From: Pseudomonas matsuisoli
GTDB lineage: Bacteria > Pseudomonadota > Gammaproteobacteria > Pseudomonadales > Pseudomonadaceae
NCBI RefSeq assembly: GCF_014647635.1
Contig: NZ_BMPO01000004.1
Location: 124,001-188,000, forward strand
Direction: 5' to 3'
DNA: 64,000 nucleotides
Shown: in pieces, positions 50,063 to 59,213 of the stretch
Numbering within the stretch: position 1 is the first letter of the stretch
Layout: the number at the start of each line of letters is the position of its first letter
Translations under genes and position numbers: made by a program
Notes under the pieces: model-generated
The model's input: the letters and a program-made list of their open reading frames with translations, nothing else
Told to the model about the DNA's origin: nothing
Databases searched by the model: none

Positions 50063-51010
50063 ATGACCAAAAAACGTAAGCGCTCCATTAGCGAACAGCC
50101 CCAACCGTCGACCCGCAAAGCCTTCGCCACGCCGCCTACCCGCCAAGGCAAATACATGCACCGCTGGCGCGACTTTTGGGTGTTGGCCCGCATGAACAAA
50201 CCCATCGGCATCTATTTACTGCTATGGCCGACACTTTGGGCCTTGTGGATCGCCGCCGAGGGCGTACCGAGTGTGAAGAACCTGGTTATCTTCGTGTTCG
50301 GTACCGTGCTGATGCGCGCGGCAGGCTGCGTCATCAATGACTACGCAGATCGCAATTTCGACGGGCACGTCAGCCGTACCCGCGAACGCCCCATGGCCAC
50401 GGGGCACATCAGCGCAAAGGAAGCGTTGGGCTTCGCCGCCATTCTGGTCGTGATCGCGTTCGGGCTGGTCCTGCTGACCAATGCCACGACGGTCTGGCTG
50501 TCCTTCGGCGCGGTCGCCATTGCCGCGCTCTACCCGTTCATGAAGCGCTACACCTATTACCCGCAGGTGGTGCTGGGGGCGGCGTTCGCCTGGGGCATGC
50601 CAATGGCGTTCACGGCTGAAACCGGCGAGTTACCAGCGGCGGTGTGGCTGCTGTTCATCGCCAATGTGGTGTGGACAGTGGGCTACGACACCTACTACGC
50701 CATGGCGGATCGCGAGGACGATCTGAAAATCGGTATCAAGTCCACGGCCATTCTGTTTGGTGACGCCGACCGGGTGATCATCCTGGGGTTACAGCTCTTC
50801 GCACTGTTCTGCTTGATCCTGGCGGGTGGGCAATTCGAGCTGGGCGGGTGGTTCCACCTCGGCTTGATGGCCGCCGCCGGTTGCTTTGCGTGGGAGTTCT
50901 GGAAGACACGGAATCGCGAGCCAATGGTGTGCTTCCAGGCGTTCCTGCATAACCATTGGGCGGGCTTGGCGATCTTTGCGGGGATCGTGATGCATTACGC
51001 GGTGGGGTGA
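50063..51010 (+). CDS. ubiA: 4-hydroxybenzoate polyprenyltransferase UbiA
   Basis: A 315-residue inner-membrane enzyme with about eight or nine helices and both Asp-rich motifs, [23 protein letters not shown] near residue 93 and [22 protein letters not shown] near 213, that bind Mg2+ and the polyprenyl diphosphate. It attaches the prenyl tail to 4-hydroxybenzoate. The 28-residue Lys/Arg/Ser-rich N-terminal segment is longer than usual; a start at 50156 (MHRWRDF) is possible. AGG eight bases before 50063 and the tight spacing to ubiC favour the longer form. Confidence 0.95.
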   Translation: MTKKRKRSISEQPQPSTRKAFATPPTRQGKYMHRWRDFWVLARMNKPIGIYLLLWPTLWALWIAAEGVPSVKNLVIFVFGTVLMRAAGCVINDYADRNFDGHVSRTRERPMATGHISAKEALGFAAILVVIAFGLVLLTNATTVWLSFGAVAIAALYPFMKRYTYYPQVVLGAAFAWGMPMAFTAETGELPAAVWLLFIANVVWTVGYDTYYAMADREDDLKIGIKSTAILFGDADRVIILGLQLFALFCLILAGGQFELGGWFHLGLMAAAGCFAWEFWKTRNREPMVCFQAFLHNHWAGLAIFAGIVMHYAVG

Positions 51011-51148
51011 GGGGCGATGGCGGCGAAATGGTGCGGTCCATCGACCCTTTGGGCGGCTCTGCCGCCTTCGCGACTAAAGCGGACCGCCGCCCGGTCGCCC
51101 CTACAGATACTGTGGATACGTTGAGCTAGAGGCCTACCCGAACCATGT

Positions 51149-51190
51149 AGGGGCGACTTTAGTCGCGAAGGCGACCGAAGGTCGCCCCTA
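51149..51190. repeat. GTAGGGGCGACTTTAGTCGCG palindromic repeat
   Basis: TAGGGGCGAC (51148-51157) pairs with GTCGCCCCTA (51181-51190), with inner hairpin GCGAC-TTTA-GTCGC. Degenerate copies lie at about 51045-51107. It is the same family as the unit at 30351 and fills most of the 212 bases between ubiA and the convergent permease gene. Confidence 0.75.
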
Positions 51191-51222
51191 TGACCACCAG
51201 ATTCACACCGCACTCAACACCC

Positions 51223-51915
51223 TCACCGCTTCATCGGCTCCGTAAGGCGCTTTTCCAGAAACCGCTGCACCCGCTCGAACAACGACGACAGAATCCAATA
51301 GATCGCCGCCGCCGTAAGATAGAGCGGTAACGGCTGAAAGGTTTCGGCGATTAGTTCCTTCGTTGCCAGCATCAACTCGGTAACGGTAATCACTGAGACC
51401 AGCGACGTGTCCTTGATCAGGCTGATCAAGCTGTTCGAAAGGCTCGGCACCGCCAGGCGCAAAGCTTGCGGGGTGATGATGCGCCACAGCACTTGAAACC
51501 AGGTCAGCCCCATTGAAATGCCTGATTCCCACTGACCTTTATCGATCCCGAGAATGGCGCCGCGCATGGACTCGGACAGATAGGCCGCAACGTTCAGTGT
51601 CAACGCCAGGATGCCCGCCGTGACCGGGCTGAACTCCACGCCGAGGCTGGGCAGCCCGTAGTAGATGACGAAGATCTGCACCAGCAACGGCGTGCCGCGC
51701 ATTGCGCTGACGTACACGGCGAACAACGGTGCGATAAGGGGTATGTTGACGACGCGTATCACTGCCGTGATGAACCCCAGCGCCAGTCCAAGCACCATGG
51801 ACACCGAGGCGAACATCAACGTGTAAAGCGTGCCCTGCACCAGCAATGGCCAGCCGCTTTCGACGAGCCCGAGCCAGTTGGTGAACATCGCGGGCACAAA
51901 GGAACTCAAGTCCAT
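51223..51915 (-). CDS. Polar amino acid ABC transporter permease (cystine type)
   Basis: A 230-residue HisMQ-family permease with about five helices and the coupling loop SGISMGLTWFQVLWRIITPQALRLAVPSLSNSLISLIKDTSLVSVITVTELMLATKEL near residues 135-190. It resembles TcyL/TcyB permeases for L-cystine. It is 47 bases downstream of the binding-protein gene. No ATPase gene is present beside the pair, so a separate one must be used. Confidence 0.85.
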   Translation of the reverse strand: MDLSSFVPAMFTNWLGLVESGWPLLVQGTLYTLMFASVSMVLGLALGFITAVIRVVNIPLIAPLFAVYVSAMRGTPLLVQIFVIYYGLPSLGVEFSPVTAGILALTLNVAAYLSESMRGAILGIDKGQWESGISMGLTWFQVLWRIITPQALRLAVPSLSNSLISLIKDTSLVSVITVTELMLATKELIAETFQPLPLYLTAAAIYWILSSLFERVQRFLEKRLTEPMKR

Positions 51916-51962
51916 GCAGGCTCCAGAGCCGGCACCGCCTGCGGCGCCGGTCGATCAAGGCA

Positions 51963-52739
51963 TTACTGGGCAGCAGCAGGCTTGCTGACGTCCTGCGCGA
52001 ACCACTTGTTGGAGATCTTTGCGAATTCGCCATTACCCTTCAGGGTATCCAGCGCGTCGTTGATCGCCTTTTCCAGCTTCGGATTGTTCTTCTGGAAGGG
52101 AATGGCCATTTCGGTCGGAGCACCGACCGGCTCACCGGCCTTGAGCGGCAACTTGGCCTGCTTGATCGCATAGGGAATCAACAGGCTGTCGTTCAGGGCC
52201 GCGTCGATGCGCTTGGCAACGAGATCCTGCAGGTATTCCGGCGCGCCAGGATACGTCTGTACATGAATGCCTTTGACCGCACGCGCCTGCTCGGCGAAGT
52301 TGGTGCCCTGCCCCACGCCAAGTTTCAAACCAACGAGATCTTCAAAGGACGAAAAGTGGCGCGTTTCGTCCTCGCGCACGATCAGCTGCGGGCTGGAGTA
52401 GGTATAGGTCTGGCTGAAATCGAACACTTTGCGACGCTTGTCCGAGACCGATACCTGATTCATTACCACGTCGTACTTGTTGCCTTGCAGCCCCGCCAGC
52501 AGGCCGCTCCATTCGGCGGTGGTGAAGGCGGCTTTGACACCCATCTCCTTCGCCAAGGCCTCGGCCAGCTCCACCTCGAAGCCGACCAACTGACCACCTT
52601 CGCGATAGTTGAACGGCGGGTACGTGCCTTCCAATCCAACGCGCAGCGTGCCGCGCGCATTAATGTCATCCAGTGCCTCGGCATGGGCCATGCCAGCACA
52701 CAGCGATAGCAAAAGAGCGAACCCTTGAATCAGGCGCAT
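51963..52739 (-). CDS. Amino acid ABC transporter substrate-binding protein (cystine type)
   Basis: A 258-residue periplasmic binding protein: signal peptide to about GMAHAEAL, then DINARGTLRVGLEGTYPPFNYREGGQLVGFEVELAEALAKEMGVKAAFTTAEWSGLLAGLQGNKYDVVMNQVSVSDKRRK, the SBP_bac_3 pattern. The segment is close to FliY/TcyJ cystine-binding proteins. It works with the adjacent permease. A cystine role would agree with the sulfur emphasis at the start of the window but is inferred from resemblance only. Confidence 0.85.
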   Translation of the reverse strand: MRLIQGFALLLSLCAGMAHAEALDDINARGTLRVGLEGTYPPFNYREGGQLVGFEVELAEALAKEMGVKAAFTTAEWSGLLAGLQGNKYDVVMNQVSVSDKRRKVFDFSQTYTYSSPQLIVREDETRHFSSFEDLVGLKLGVGQGTNFAEQARAVKGIHVQTYPGAPEYLQDLVAKRIDAALNDSLLIPYAIKQAKLPLKAGEPVGAPTEMAIPFQKNNPKLEKAINDALDTLKGNGEFAKISNKWFAQDVSKPAAAQ

Positions 52740-53062
52740 GTGCGTTCCTCGTGAGTCTTTTTAGGAGAAATAGCTGTAAGCCCAGCTTTGATGGCATTAC
52801 AGGTCACAAGGTCCGTTGACGTGTCTATCGAGGACGCGCGGCGTCATCCCAGGTCAACCGACCGGTCCGATGGTTCGGTTTCGGGAAGATAGCAGCTTCG
52901 GGGCTAGTGTTCTCGAGCAGATACACTTGCAGGGCGTGCTGTACTGCGCACAGGCACGGGCGCAGGTTGCACAGGCAGCGATGTCTTCGTAGGGCGGTGC
53001 AACCCGCGCGGCGTACTTTGAAACACCGCAGGTTGCACCCGCCTTACGAATACGGAGCAGCG
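52740..53062. other. Intergenic region upstream of the cystine-type ABC genes
   Basis: These 323 bases contain the promoter side of the binding-protein gene and a palindromic repeat near 52988-53048. No gene is visible. Confidence 0.45.
52988..53048. repeat. GTAGGGCGG-TGCAACCC palindromic repeat
   Basis: CGTAGGGCGGTGCAACC (52988-53003 region) and GGTTGCACCCGCCTTACG (53031-53048) are near-perfect inverted arms of the family seen at 49297, here just downstream of the MFS gene stop. Confidence 0.7.
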
Positions 53063-54382
53063 TTATTCCTCGATGCGCTCGACTTTGCCGACGAGCAGGC
53101 CGTAGCTCAACGCGCCGATCAGCGCCATTACCGCGATGTAGGTGATCGCCGGTGCGAAATTGTCGCCCTCGACGAGGAAGCCAATCACGATGGGCACGCA
53201 GATCGCCGACAGGTTACCGACGAAGTTGAACACTCCTCCGGTCAGCCCCAGCAGACGTGCCGGCGCAAGGGCCGAGACCATCGACCAGGTGATCGATGCC
53301 AGTCCATTGCCAAAGAAAGCAATGGCGAGGCACGCAATGATCAGCGCTGGTGTGTCCACGTAGTTGGCGCCGAAGATGGCGGTCGAAATCAGCAAACCAC
53401 TGATGATGGGCAGTTTGCGGGCGATGCCCAGCGAGTAGCCACGGCGTACCAGCCAGTCGGACAGCAGCCCCGAGCAGATCACGCCGAAGAACGCCGCGAG
53501 GAACGGCACCGATGCCAAAAAGCCCGCTTTGATGAAGTCCATGCCACGGTACTGCACCAGATACGTCGGGAACCAGGTGAGGAAGAACCAAAGCGTCGAC
53601 GTCAGGCAAAACTGCCCCAGGTAAATGCCCCACAATTTGCGCTTGCTCAACACGATACCCAGATCACGCCACTGGAACGGCGCCTTGGTGCTGTTCGCCT
53701 TGTCCAAATCGACGAGGCCACCGCCCTGTTCGATCAGCGCGATCTCAGCCTCGTTGGCCCCTTTGAAGTCCTTTGGCTCGCGGTAAACGGCGTACCAGAT
53801 CACGGCCCAGACGATTCCGATCCCACCCGTCACGACGAACACCATGTGCCAGCCGAACGTCTGCTGCAAATAGATCAGCACCGGCGTCAGAAACGCGAGG
53901 CCAACGAACTGCCCCGACGTGTAGAAACCGATAGCGGTTGCCCGCTCGCTCTCCGGGAACCAACTCGTCACGACCCGATTGTTGATGGGATAAGCCGGAG
54001 CCTCCAGCGCGCCGACCGCCAAACGCAATACGATCAACCCGATGAAGCTGCCCACGAACCCAAGGCCAACGGTCGCCAGGGACCACAGGCCGATTGCCAA
54101 CGGATACAACACCCGTGGCGAGACCTTGTCCACCAGCCAGCCGCCAGGAATCTGCATGGCCGCATACGTCCAGCCAAACGCCGACAGCACTAAGCCCATG
54201 TGCACCGGATCGATCGCCAGATCCTTCGCTAGATGTGGCGCGGCAATGGACAGGTTGCTGCGGTCCAGATAGTTGATCACCACCGTTACGAACAGCAGCA
54301 CCATGATGAAATAACGCGAACGCGTCGGCTTGCCGAGATTCGCTGCCGCCTGCGCGGCCCCTTGTGAAGCACTCGTTTGCAT
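53063..54382 (-). CDS. dgoT: MFS transporter, D-galactonate/hexuronate (ACS) type
   Basis: A 439-residue anion:cation symporter-family permease with 12 helices: RYFIMVLLFVTVVINYLDRSNLSIAAPHLAKDL at the start, with the NYLDR motif of DgoT, ExuT and GudP, and FGWTYAAMQIPGGWLVDKVSPR after helix 2. The ATG at 54382 was chosen over one 31 codons upstream because family members start shortly before the first helix. It follows the dgo catabolic genes on the same strand and probably imports D-galactonate or a related sugar acid. Confidence 0.87.
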   Translation of the reverse strand: MQTSASQGAAQAAANLGKPTRSRYFIMVLLFVTVVINYLDRSNLSIAAPHLAKDLAIDPVHMGLVLSAFGWTYAAMQIPGGWLVDKVSPRVLYPLAIGLWSLATVGLGFVGSFIGLIVLRLAVGALEAPAYPINNRVVTSWFPESERATAIGFYTSGQFVGLAFLTPVLIYLQQTFGWHMVFVVTGGIGIVWAVIWYAVYREPKDFKGANEAEIALIEQGGGLVDLDKANSTKAPFQWRDLGIVLSKRKLWGIYLGQFCLTSTLWFFLTWFPTYLVQYRGMDFIKAGFLASVPFLAAFFGVICSGLLSDWLVRRGYSLGIARKLPIISGLLISTAIFGANYVDTPALIIACLAIAFFGNGLASITWSMVSALAPARLLGLTGGVFNFVGNLSAICVPIVIGFLVEGDNFAPAITYIAVMALIGALSYGLLVGKVERIEE

Positions 54383-54633
54383 CGCTCGGTACCTGTTTTG
54401 GAATTGTTGCGAGCTGGTTTGGGGAGAGCTGGCTTCAACCACGCCTTTCAGGCGCGATTCACCGTTGTCAGCCAAAGAGAGTCGGGTCGGCCAAAATTCG
54501 CTTCAGGGCGTCGCGAGCGCAGCTGGCGCAAGGCGGAACTCGGTGAGAACGCGCAGTGCACATCAAGTGCATGAGCATTTCGAATCGAGTTCCAACGCAG
54601 CGCCAGCAAGCGCAGCAGCCCCGAAGCGAATTT

Positions 54634-55782
54634 TCACCATTCGGCAAAACTGCCGTCCTTGTGCCGCCATATGGGATTGCGCCAGCGATGCCCAACCTCG
54701 GCCCGCTCCTTGACGTATTCCTCGTTCACCTCGACGCCGAGCCCTGGCCCTTGCGGAATCTTCACGTGGCCGTCGGCGTAGTCGAAGACCTCGGGATTCT
54801 TGATGTAGTCCAGCAGGTCGTTGCCCTGGTTGTAGTGAATGCCGAGGCTCTGCTCCTGGATGAAGGCGTTGTAGCAGTTGGCGTCGAGCTGCAGGTTCAC
54901 GGCCAAGGCGATCGGGCCGAGCGGGCAATGCAGCGCGATGGCGACGTCGTAGGCTTCAGCCATGTTGGCAATCTTGCGCGTCTCGGTGATGCCGCCGGCG
55001 TGGGACGGGTCCGGCTGGAGGATATCGACGTAGCCGTCCTGCAGGATGCGTTTGAAGTCCCAGCGCGAATACAGACGTTCGCCCAGCGCGATGGGCGTGT
55101 TGCTCATCAGCGCGATTTCTTTGAGGGCTTCGTAGTTTTCGCTGAGCACTGGCTCTTCGATGAACATCAGGCGGAACTGCTCGAGCTCCTTGATCAGGAC
55201 CTTGGCCATGGGCTTGTGCACGCGGCCGTGGAAGTCGACACCGATGCCGAAGTGCGGACCGCAGGCTTCGCGGATAGCGGCTACGTTGGCCAGGACTTGA
55301 TCGACCTTGTCGAAGGTATCGACGAACTGCATCTCTTCGGAGGCGTTCATCTTGATCGCGGTAAAGCCTTTTTCCTTACGCTCCAGGGCGTGGGCTGCGG
55401 TTTCCGCCGGACGATCGCCGCCGATCCAGGAGTAGACGCGAATACTGTCCCGCACCTGGCCACCGAGGAGTTCGTGCACGGGCACACCCAACGCCTTGCC
55501 CTTGATGTCCCACAATGCCTGGTCGATACCGGCCAGCGCACTCATGTGGATACCGCCGCCCCGATAGAAACCACCGCGGTAGAGCACGGTCCAGTGGTCT
55601 TCGATCTGCCGTGGATCCTTGCCGATCAGGTATTCGCCCAGCTCTTCGACGGCAGCGGCCACGCTATGGGCGCGGCCTTCCAGCACGGGCTCGCCCCAGC
55701 CGGTAACGCCCTCGTCCGTCTCGATTTTGAGGAAGCACCAGCGCGGCGGCACGATGTAAGTGGTGAGCTTGGTAATTTTCAT
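54634..55782 (-). CDS. dgoD: D-galactonate dehydratase
   Basis: A 382-residue enolase-superfamily enzyme starting [25 protein letters not shown], almost the consensus of DgoD. Active-site signatures include [22 protein letters not shown] (first metal ligand Asp and His), FIEEPVLSE (Glu), [11 protein letters not shown] (Glu) and [12 protein letters not shown] (His base). It dehydrates D-galactonate to 2-dehydro-3-deoxygalactonate. The ATG at 55782 gives the family length. It is 40 bases downstream of the aldolase gene. Confidence 0.95.
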   Translation of the reverse strand: MKITKLTTYIVPPRWCFLKIETDEGVTGWGEPVLEGRAHSVAAAVEELGEYLIGKDPRQIEDHWTVLYRGGFYRGGGIHMSALAGIDQALWDIKGKALGVPVHELLGGQVRDSIRVYSWIGGDRPAETAAHALERKEKGFTAIKMNASEEMQFVDTFDKVDQVLANVAAIREACGPHFGIGVDFHGRVHKPMAKVLIKELEQFRLMFIEEPVLSENYEALKEIALMSNTPIALGERLYSRWDFKRILQDGYVDILQPDPSHAGGITETRKIANMAEAYDVAIALHCPLGPIALAVNLQLDANCYNAFIQEQSLGIHYNQGNDLLDYIKNPEVFDYADGHVKIPQGPGLGVEVNEEYVKERAEVGHRWRNPIWRHKDGSFAEW

Positions 55783-55822
55783 GGCGGGATCCCCGTCGTT
55801 CTTGTTTCGGGTGGGAGAAGTA

Positions 55823-56446
55823 TCAGGTACGCAGCGCGCGCCACGCGGACGCGAACGCCTCGGCGTTGGCGGACACCTGCGCCGGCGTGAGGCCCGGCTT
55901 GTACAGCGCGGACCCGAGCCCAAAGCCGTTCGCGCCGGCATTGAGGTACGGCGTCATGTTGTCTGGCGTAATGCCGCCGACCGGCAGCATTGGCAGCTCC
56001 TTTGGGAACACCGCGCGCCAGGCCTTGAGTACGGCTGGGCCAAGTTGTTCGGCGGGAAACAGCTTCAAGGCATCCGCACCGGCGTCGAGGGCGGCGAAGC
56101 CTTCACTTGGCGTAGCGACACCCGGTGCACTGGCCATGCCAGCAGCCTTGGTCGCGCGGATCACCGCCGTGTTCGCATTCGGCGAAACCACCAGTCGCCC
56201 GCCCGCTGAAGCCACATCTGCGACCTGTCGCTCGTTCAGTACGGTGCCGGCGCCAATGAGGCAGTCCTCGCCCAGTTCGCGGGACAGCAGGCGGATGCTT
56301 TCCAAGGGCTCGGGCGAGTTGAGCGGAATCTCAATAACGCGAAAGCCTGCGGCGTACAGGGCGCGGCCGACCGGCACGATTTCCGCCGGGGTGATGCCAC
56401 GCAGGATCGCGATGAGCGGAAGGTGTGCAAGGTAGTCGTTGAACAT
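55823..56446 (-). CDS. dgoA: 2-dehydro-3-deoxy-6-phosphogalactonate aldolase
   Basis: A 207-residue class I aldolase of the KDPG/KDPGal family: [41 protein letters not shown], the Glu of [10 protein letters not shown], and the Schiff-base Lys in [15 protein letters not shown] (about residue 125). The motif PLNSP is characteristic of the KDPGal enzyme rather than KDPG aldolase. It splits the phosphorylated keto acid to pyruvate and glyceraldehyde 3-phosphate. It lies 12 bases after dgoK. Confidence 0.94.
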   Translation of the reverse strand: MFNDYLAHLPLIAILRGITPAEIVPVGRALYAAGFRVIEIPLNSPEPLESIRLLSRELGEDCLIGAGTVLNERQVADVASAGGRLVVSPNANTAVIRATKAAGMASAPGVATPSEGFAALDAGADALKLFPAEQLGPAVLKAWRAVFPKELPMLPVGGITPDNMTPYLNAGANGFGLGSALYKPGLTPAQVSANAEAFASAWRALRT

Positions 56447-56458
56447 GAGCAGCTCCTG

Positions 56459-57394
56459 TCAGGACGCACGAGCGGCCACAAGTCCGGCGGCGGTGGCGAT
56501 CTGCCAAAGGCCGGCGCGGGTGGCGTGTTCGAGATGGCGCGTTTCCGTGATTCCGTAAAACGCGAGGGCTTGGCGATAGCGGTCGCAGAGCGCGGCATCG
56601 CCGATGAGCACCAGCGGCGGGCAGGCCTCGTCATGCAGTGACGCGACGACGCTGCGCAACTCTTCGCCGATGAGCAGGCCGGACAGGTAATCCAGCGTGT
56701 GGGCGGCCGGCAGGGCTTCGGCAAGATACAGGCTGCGCGTGGTGAACAAGCGTGATGCGATGCCTTGGGCACCGGCATCGCGGGCATTGCGAAGGCCCAG
56801 TTGGAAGGCATCGGCGGCGCCTTCGTGACCTTCGTCGCGAGCCGGTCGCCCGAGAATCGAATGATCACGCAGAACGGCGAACAGCTCGCCGGTCATGTAG
56901 GTGGCGAAACGCTCCAGGCGGCCCTCGCACACGTCGACCCATTTGCTGTGCGTGCCAGGCAGGACCAGCACGCCGCGCTCGACGAGTTCGGGGCACATCT
57001 GCAAGGCGCCGAACACTTGCGTCTCTTCACCGCGCAACACATTGGGGAGCTCGCCCCGCTGCATGACGCCCGGCACCAGATGTAGATCGCCGCATCCGCT
57101 GTCGAAACTCAGCAGGCCCTTGGCGAGCTCAGCGGCGTCGGCAGGCGCATCGACGTAAGGCACTTCACGCCAGCCGTTACGGCTACCGATCATGCCGCAG
57201 GCGAGGGCCGGCGCATCCGGCCAGCGCTCCCGCCAGTCACCGACCAACGTACGAAAAGCCGTGGCGAAATCACCCGCCGGCGTGTGCATGATGCCCCAGG
57301 GTCGGGTACGGGTTTCCACCGCCACGCCGTCTGCGTCGAGCAATTGCGCGCGCAGGGATGAGGTTCCCCAGTCCAGGGCGATGAGTGCGCTCAT
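56459..57394 (-). CDS. dgoK: 2-dehydro-3-deoxygalactonokinase
   Basis: A 311-residue kinase starting MSALIALDWGTSSLRAQLLDADG, with the phosphate-binding DWGTSSLR of the DgoK family, and ACGMIGSRNGWREVPYV and LVLPGTHSKWVDVCEGRLERFATYMTGELFAVL further on. It phosphorylates 2-dehydro-3-deoxygalactonate at C6. Its start shares one base with the stop of the regulator gene (TAATG), so the two are coupled. Upstream extension of this frame lies inside the regulator and is rejected. Confidence 0.93.
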   Translation of the reverse strand: MSALIALDWGTSSLRAQLLDADGVAVETRTRPWGIMHTPAGDFATAFRTLVGDWRERWPDAPALACGMIGSRNGWREVPYVDAPADAAELAKGLLSFDSGCGDLHLVPGVMQRGELPNVLRGEETQVFGALQMCPELVERGVLVLPGTHSKWVDVCEGRLERFATYMTGELFAVLRDHSILGRPARDEGHEGAADAFQLGLRNARDAGAQGIASRLFTTRSLYLAEALPAAHTLDYLSGLLIGEELRSVVASLHDEACPPLVLIGDAALCDRYRQALAFYGITETRHLEHATRAGLWQIATAAGLVAARAS

Positions 57395-58173
57395 TAAGGC
57401 CTCCAGCCCAGATCGAAAGAAATCGCCCGAGCGGCATCTACCACGCCGGGGCGCAGTTCTTCGAGCCGGGACTCGGGCATGTAGGTGATGGCGCTGGCTA
57501 CGGACAGGGCCGCCACGATCGCGCCGCTTGCGTCGCGAATCGGCGCGGCAACGCAGCGGATACCGAGCTCGTTCTCTTCCAGGTCCAAGCTGTAACCACC
57601 CGCGGCATAACGTTTGAGCTGAGCGAGATAATCGGACCATGGTGTGAATTCATCACGCAGGCCTGGCCCGGTCCGACGCGAAACGCCCGCGTCGTAGAGC
57701 CGCGCCCATTCCGTTTCGTCTAGGTCGAGCATCAGCGCCTTGCCCACCCCCGTCAGGGCTAACGGCATGCGCATACCGATGCGCGAGCGCATTTCCAGCC
57801 CACGGCTGCCGGCGACTTTATCGAGGTAGAAAACGTCGTCCTCTTCGCGGACGCCGAGATGGATCGTGTCGCCACAGCATTCGGACAAGGCACACAAATG
57901 CTGGCGAGCGATTTGAATCAATGGCACCTGGGCCCGGGCCCGAAAACCAAGCTCGATCAGCCGTGAACCCAACTGGTATTCACCGTTGCTGGCGCGCAGG
58001 TAATTCGCTTGGACGAGTGCCGACACCAAGCGGTGGGTGGTGCTGCGTGTGCAGCCGATAACGTCGCCAATCCGCTGCAGGGTCACTGCACCTTCGGCAA
58101 CGGCATCGATAACCGCGAGGCCGCGAAACAGTGCTTGTGCACCTGTAGGTATGTTTTTGTTTTGTTCATTCAT
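57394..58173 (-). CDS. IclR-family regulator of the galactonate operon
   Basis: A 259-residue regulator with N-terminal helix-turn-helix (ALFRGLAVIDAVAEGAVTLQRIGDVIGCTRSTTHRLVSALVQANYLRASNGEYQLGSRLIELG, residues 14-75) and the IclR effector domain (about 85-255). It is the first gene of the dgo operon. In E. coli the equivalent regulator DgoR is of the GntR family, so this is a different regulator recruited to the same pathway. A 25-base perfect palindrome lies 46 bases before its start and is its likely operator. Confidence 0.9.
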   Translation of the reverse strand: MNEQNKNIPTGAQALFRGLAVIDAVAEGAVTLQRIGDVIGCTRSTTHRLVSALVQANYLRASNGEYQLGSRLIELGFRARAQVPLIQIARQHLCALSECCGDTIHLGVREEDDVFYLDKVAGSRGLEMRSRIGMRMPLALTGVGKALMLDLDETEWARLYDAGVSRRTGPGLRDEFTPWSDYLAQLKRYAAGGYSLDLEENELGIRCVAAPIRDASGAIVAALSVASAITYMPESRLEELRPGVVDAARAISFDLGWRP

Positions 58174-58218
58174 GACCGAGATCCTAGTGCTCCCTTCTGA
58201 TTATCTCAATATATGAAA

Positions 58219-58243
58219 GTTCATCCCATATTATGGGATGAAC
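58219..58243. promoter_or_regulatory. 25-base perfect palindrome, probable IclR-type operator
   Basis: Two 12-base arms, GTTCATCCCATA (58219-58230) and TATGGGATGAAC (58232-58243), flank a single T. It lies between the divergent IclR gene and phoB. The symmetry and position suit a dimeric regulator controlling its own operon. Confidence 0.75.
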
Positions 58244-58254
58244 ATAGGCTACGC

Positions 58255-58272
58255 TTGTCACATCTCTGCAAC
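58255..58272 (+). promoter_or_regulatory. Candidate Pho box upstream of phoB
   Basis: TTGTCAC (58255-58261), four bases, then CTGCAAC (58266-58272) matches the repeated CTGTCAC-N4 pattern of PhoB sites at 11 of 14 positions. It ends 48 bases before the phoB ATG, where autoregulation would act. Confidence 0.55.
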
Positions 58273-58320
58273 AAAACCGTTATCTAATGCAGCGCTGTAG
58301 CAAATGACTCGAGGCAGGAC

Positions 58321-59010
58321 ATGGCGGGTAAAAGCATCCTCATCGTCGACGACGAAGCGCCCATTCGGGAAATGATCGCGGTCGCCCTGGAAATGGCGGG
58401 CTACGATTGCCTGGAGGCGGAAAACACACAGCAAGCGCACGCGTTGATCGTGGACCGCAAGCCGGACCTGATCCTGCTGGACTGGATGCTTCCCGGCACC
58501 TCCGGCATCGAATTGGCGCGACGTTTAAAGCGTGACGAGCTGACCAATGATGTCCCGATCATCATGCTCACGGCCAAGGGCGACGAGGACAACAAGATCC
58601 AGGGTCTCGAAGTCGGTGCGGATGACTACATCACCAAGCCGTTCTCGCCGCGCGAGCTCGTCGCGCGCTTGAAGGCGGTACTGCGCCGTACTGGCCATGC
58701 CGATAACGAAACGCCCATCGAAGTAGGTGGCCTGCTGCTGGACCCGGTTAGCCACCGCGTGACCATCGACGGTCGACCCGCCGAAATGGGCCCGACCGAA
58801 TACCGCCTGCTGCAGTTCTTCATGACCCACCAGGAACGCGCCTACACCCGCGGACAGCTGCTTGATCAGGTCTGGGGCGGCAACGTGTATGTGGAAGAGC
58901 GCACGGTCGACGTGCACATTCGCCGCCTGCGCAAGGCACTGGGCGAGGCCCACGAAAACCTGGTGCAAACCGTACGCGGCACGGGTTACCGGTTTTCCAT
59001 CAAGGTCTGA
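58321..59010 (+). CDS. phoB: Phosphate regulon response regulator PhoB
   Basis: A 229-residue OmpR-type regulator. The receiver domain has Asp10, Asp11, the phospho-acceptor Asp54 ([10 protein letters not shown]) and Lys106 (ITKPFSP). The C-terminal winged helix has [51 protein letters not shown] and the end RGTGYRFS. It activates genes of phosphate starvation. It is followed by phoR and preceded by a possible Pho box. Confidence 0.97.
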   Translation: MAGKSILIVDDEAPIREMIAVALEMAGYDCLEAENTQQAHALIVDRKPDLILLDWMLPGTSGIELARRLKRDELTNDVPIIMLTAKGDEDNKIQGLEVGADDYITKPFSPRELVARLKAVLRRTGHADNETPIEVGGLLLDPVSHRVTIDGRPAEMGPTEYRLLQFFMTHQERAYTRGQLLDQVWGGNVYVEERTVDVHIRRLRKALGEAHENLVQTVRGTGYRFSIKV

Positions 59011-59213
59011 CGGAGCGCCTTCGTTTGCCAGGCGATCGGCGCCCCGGCGATCGAGCCATCTCCCGCGCAAACGATGGTTCCGGCCAGGACCTTGAACGTT
59101 ACTAGGCGTGCCTATGGCACGCCCGCCGGCTTATGTGAGAATGCGCGCCCTGTTCGATAAATGGCAACGTCACTGCACGGACGTCTTTGACGAACCCTTC
59201 GGAGCACACCCCC

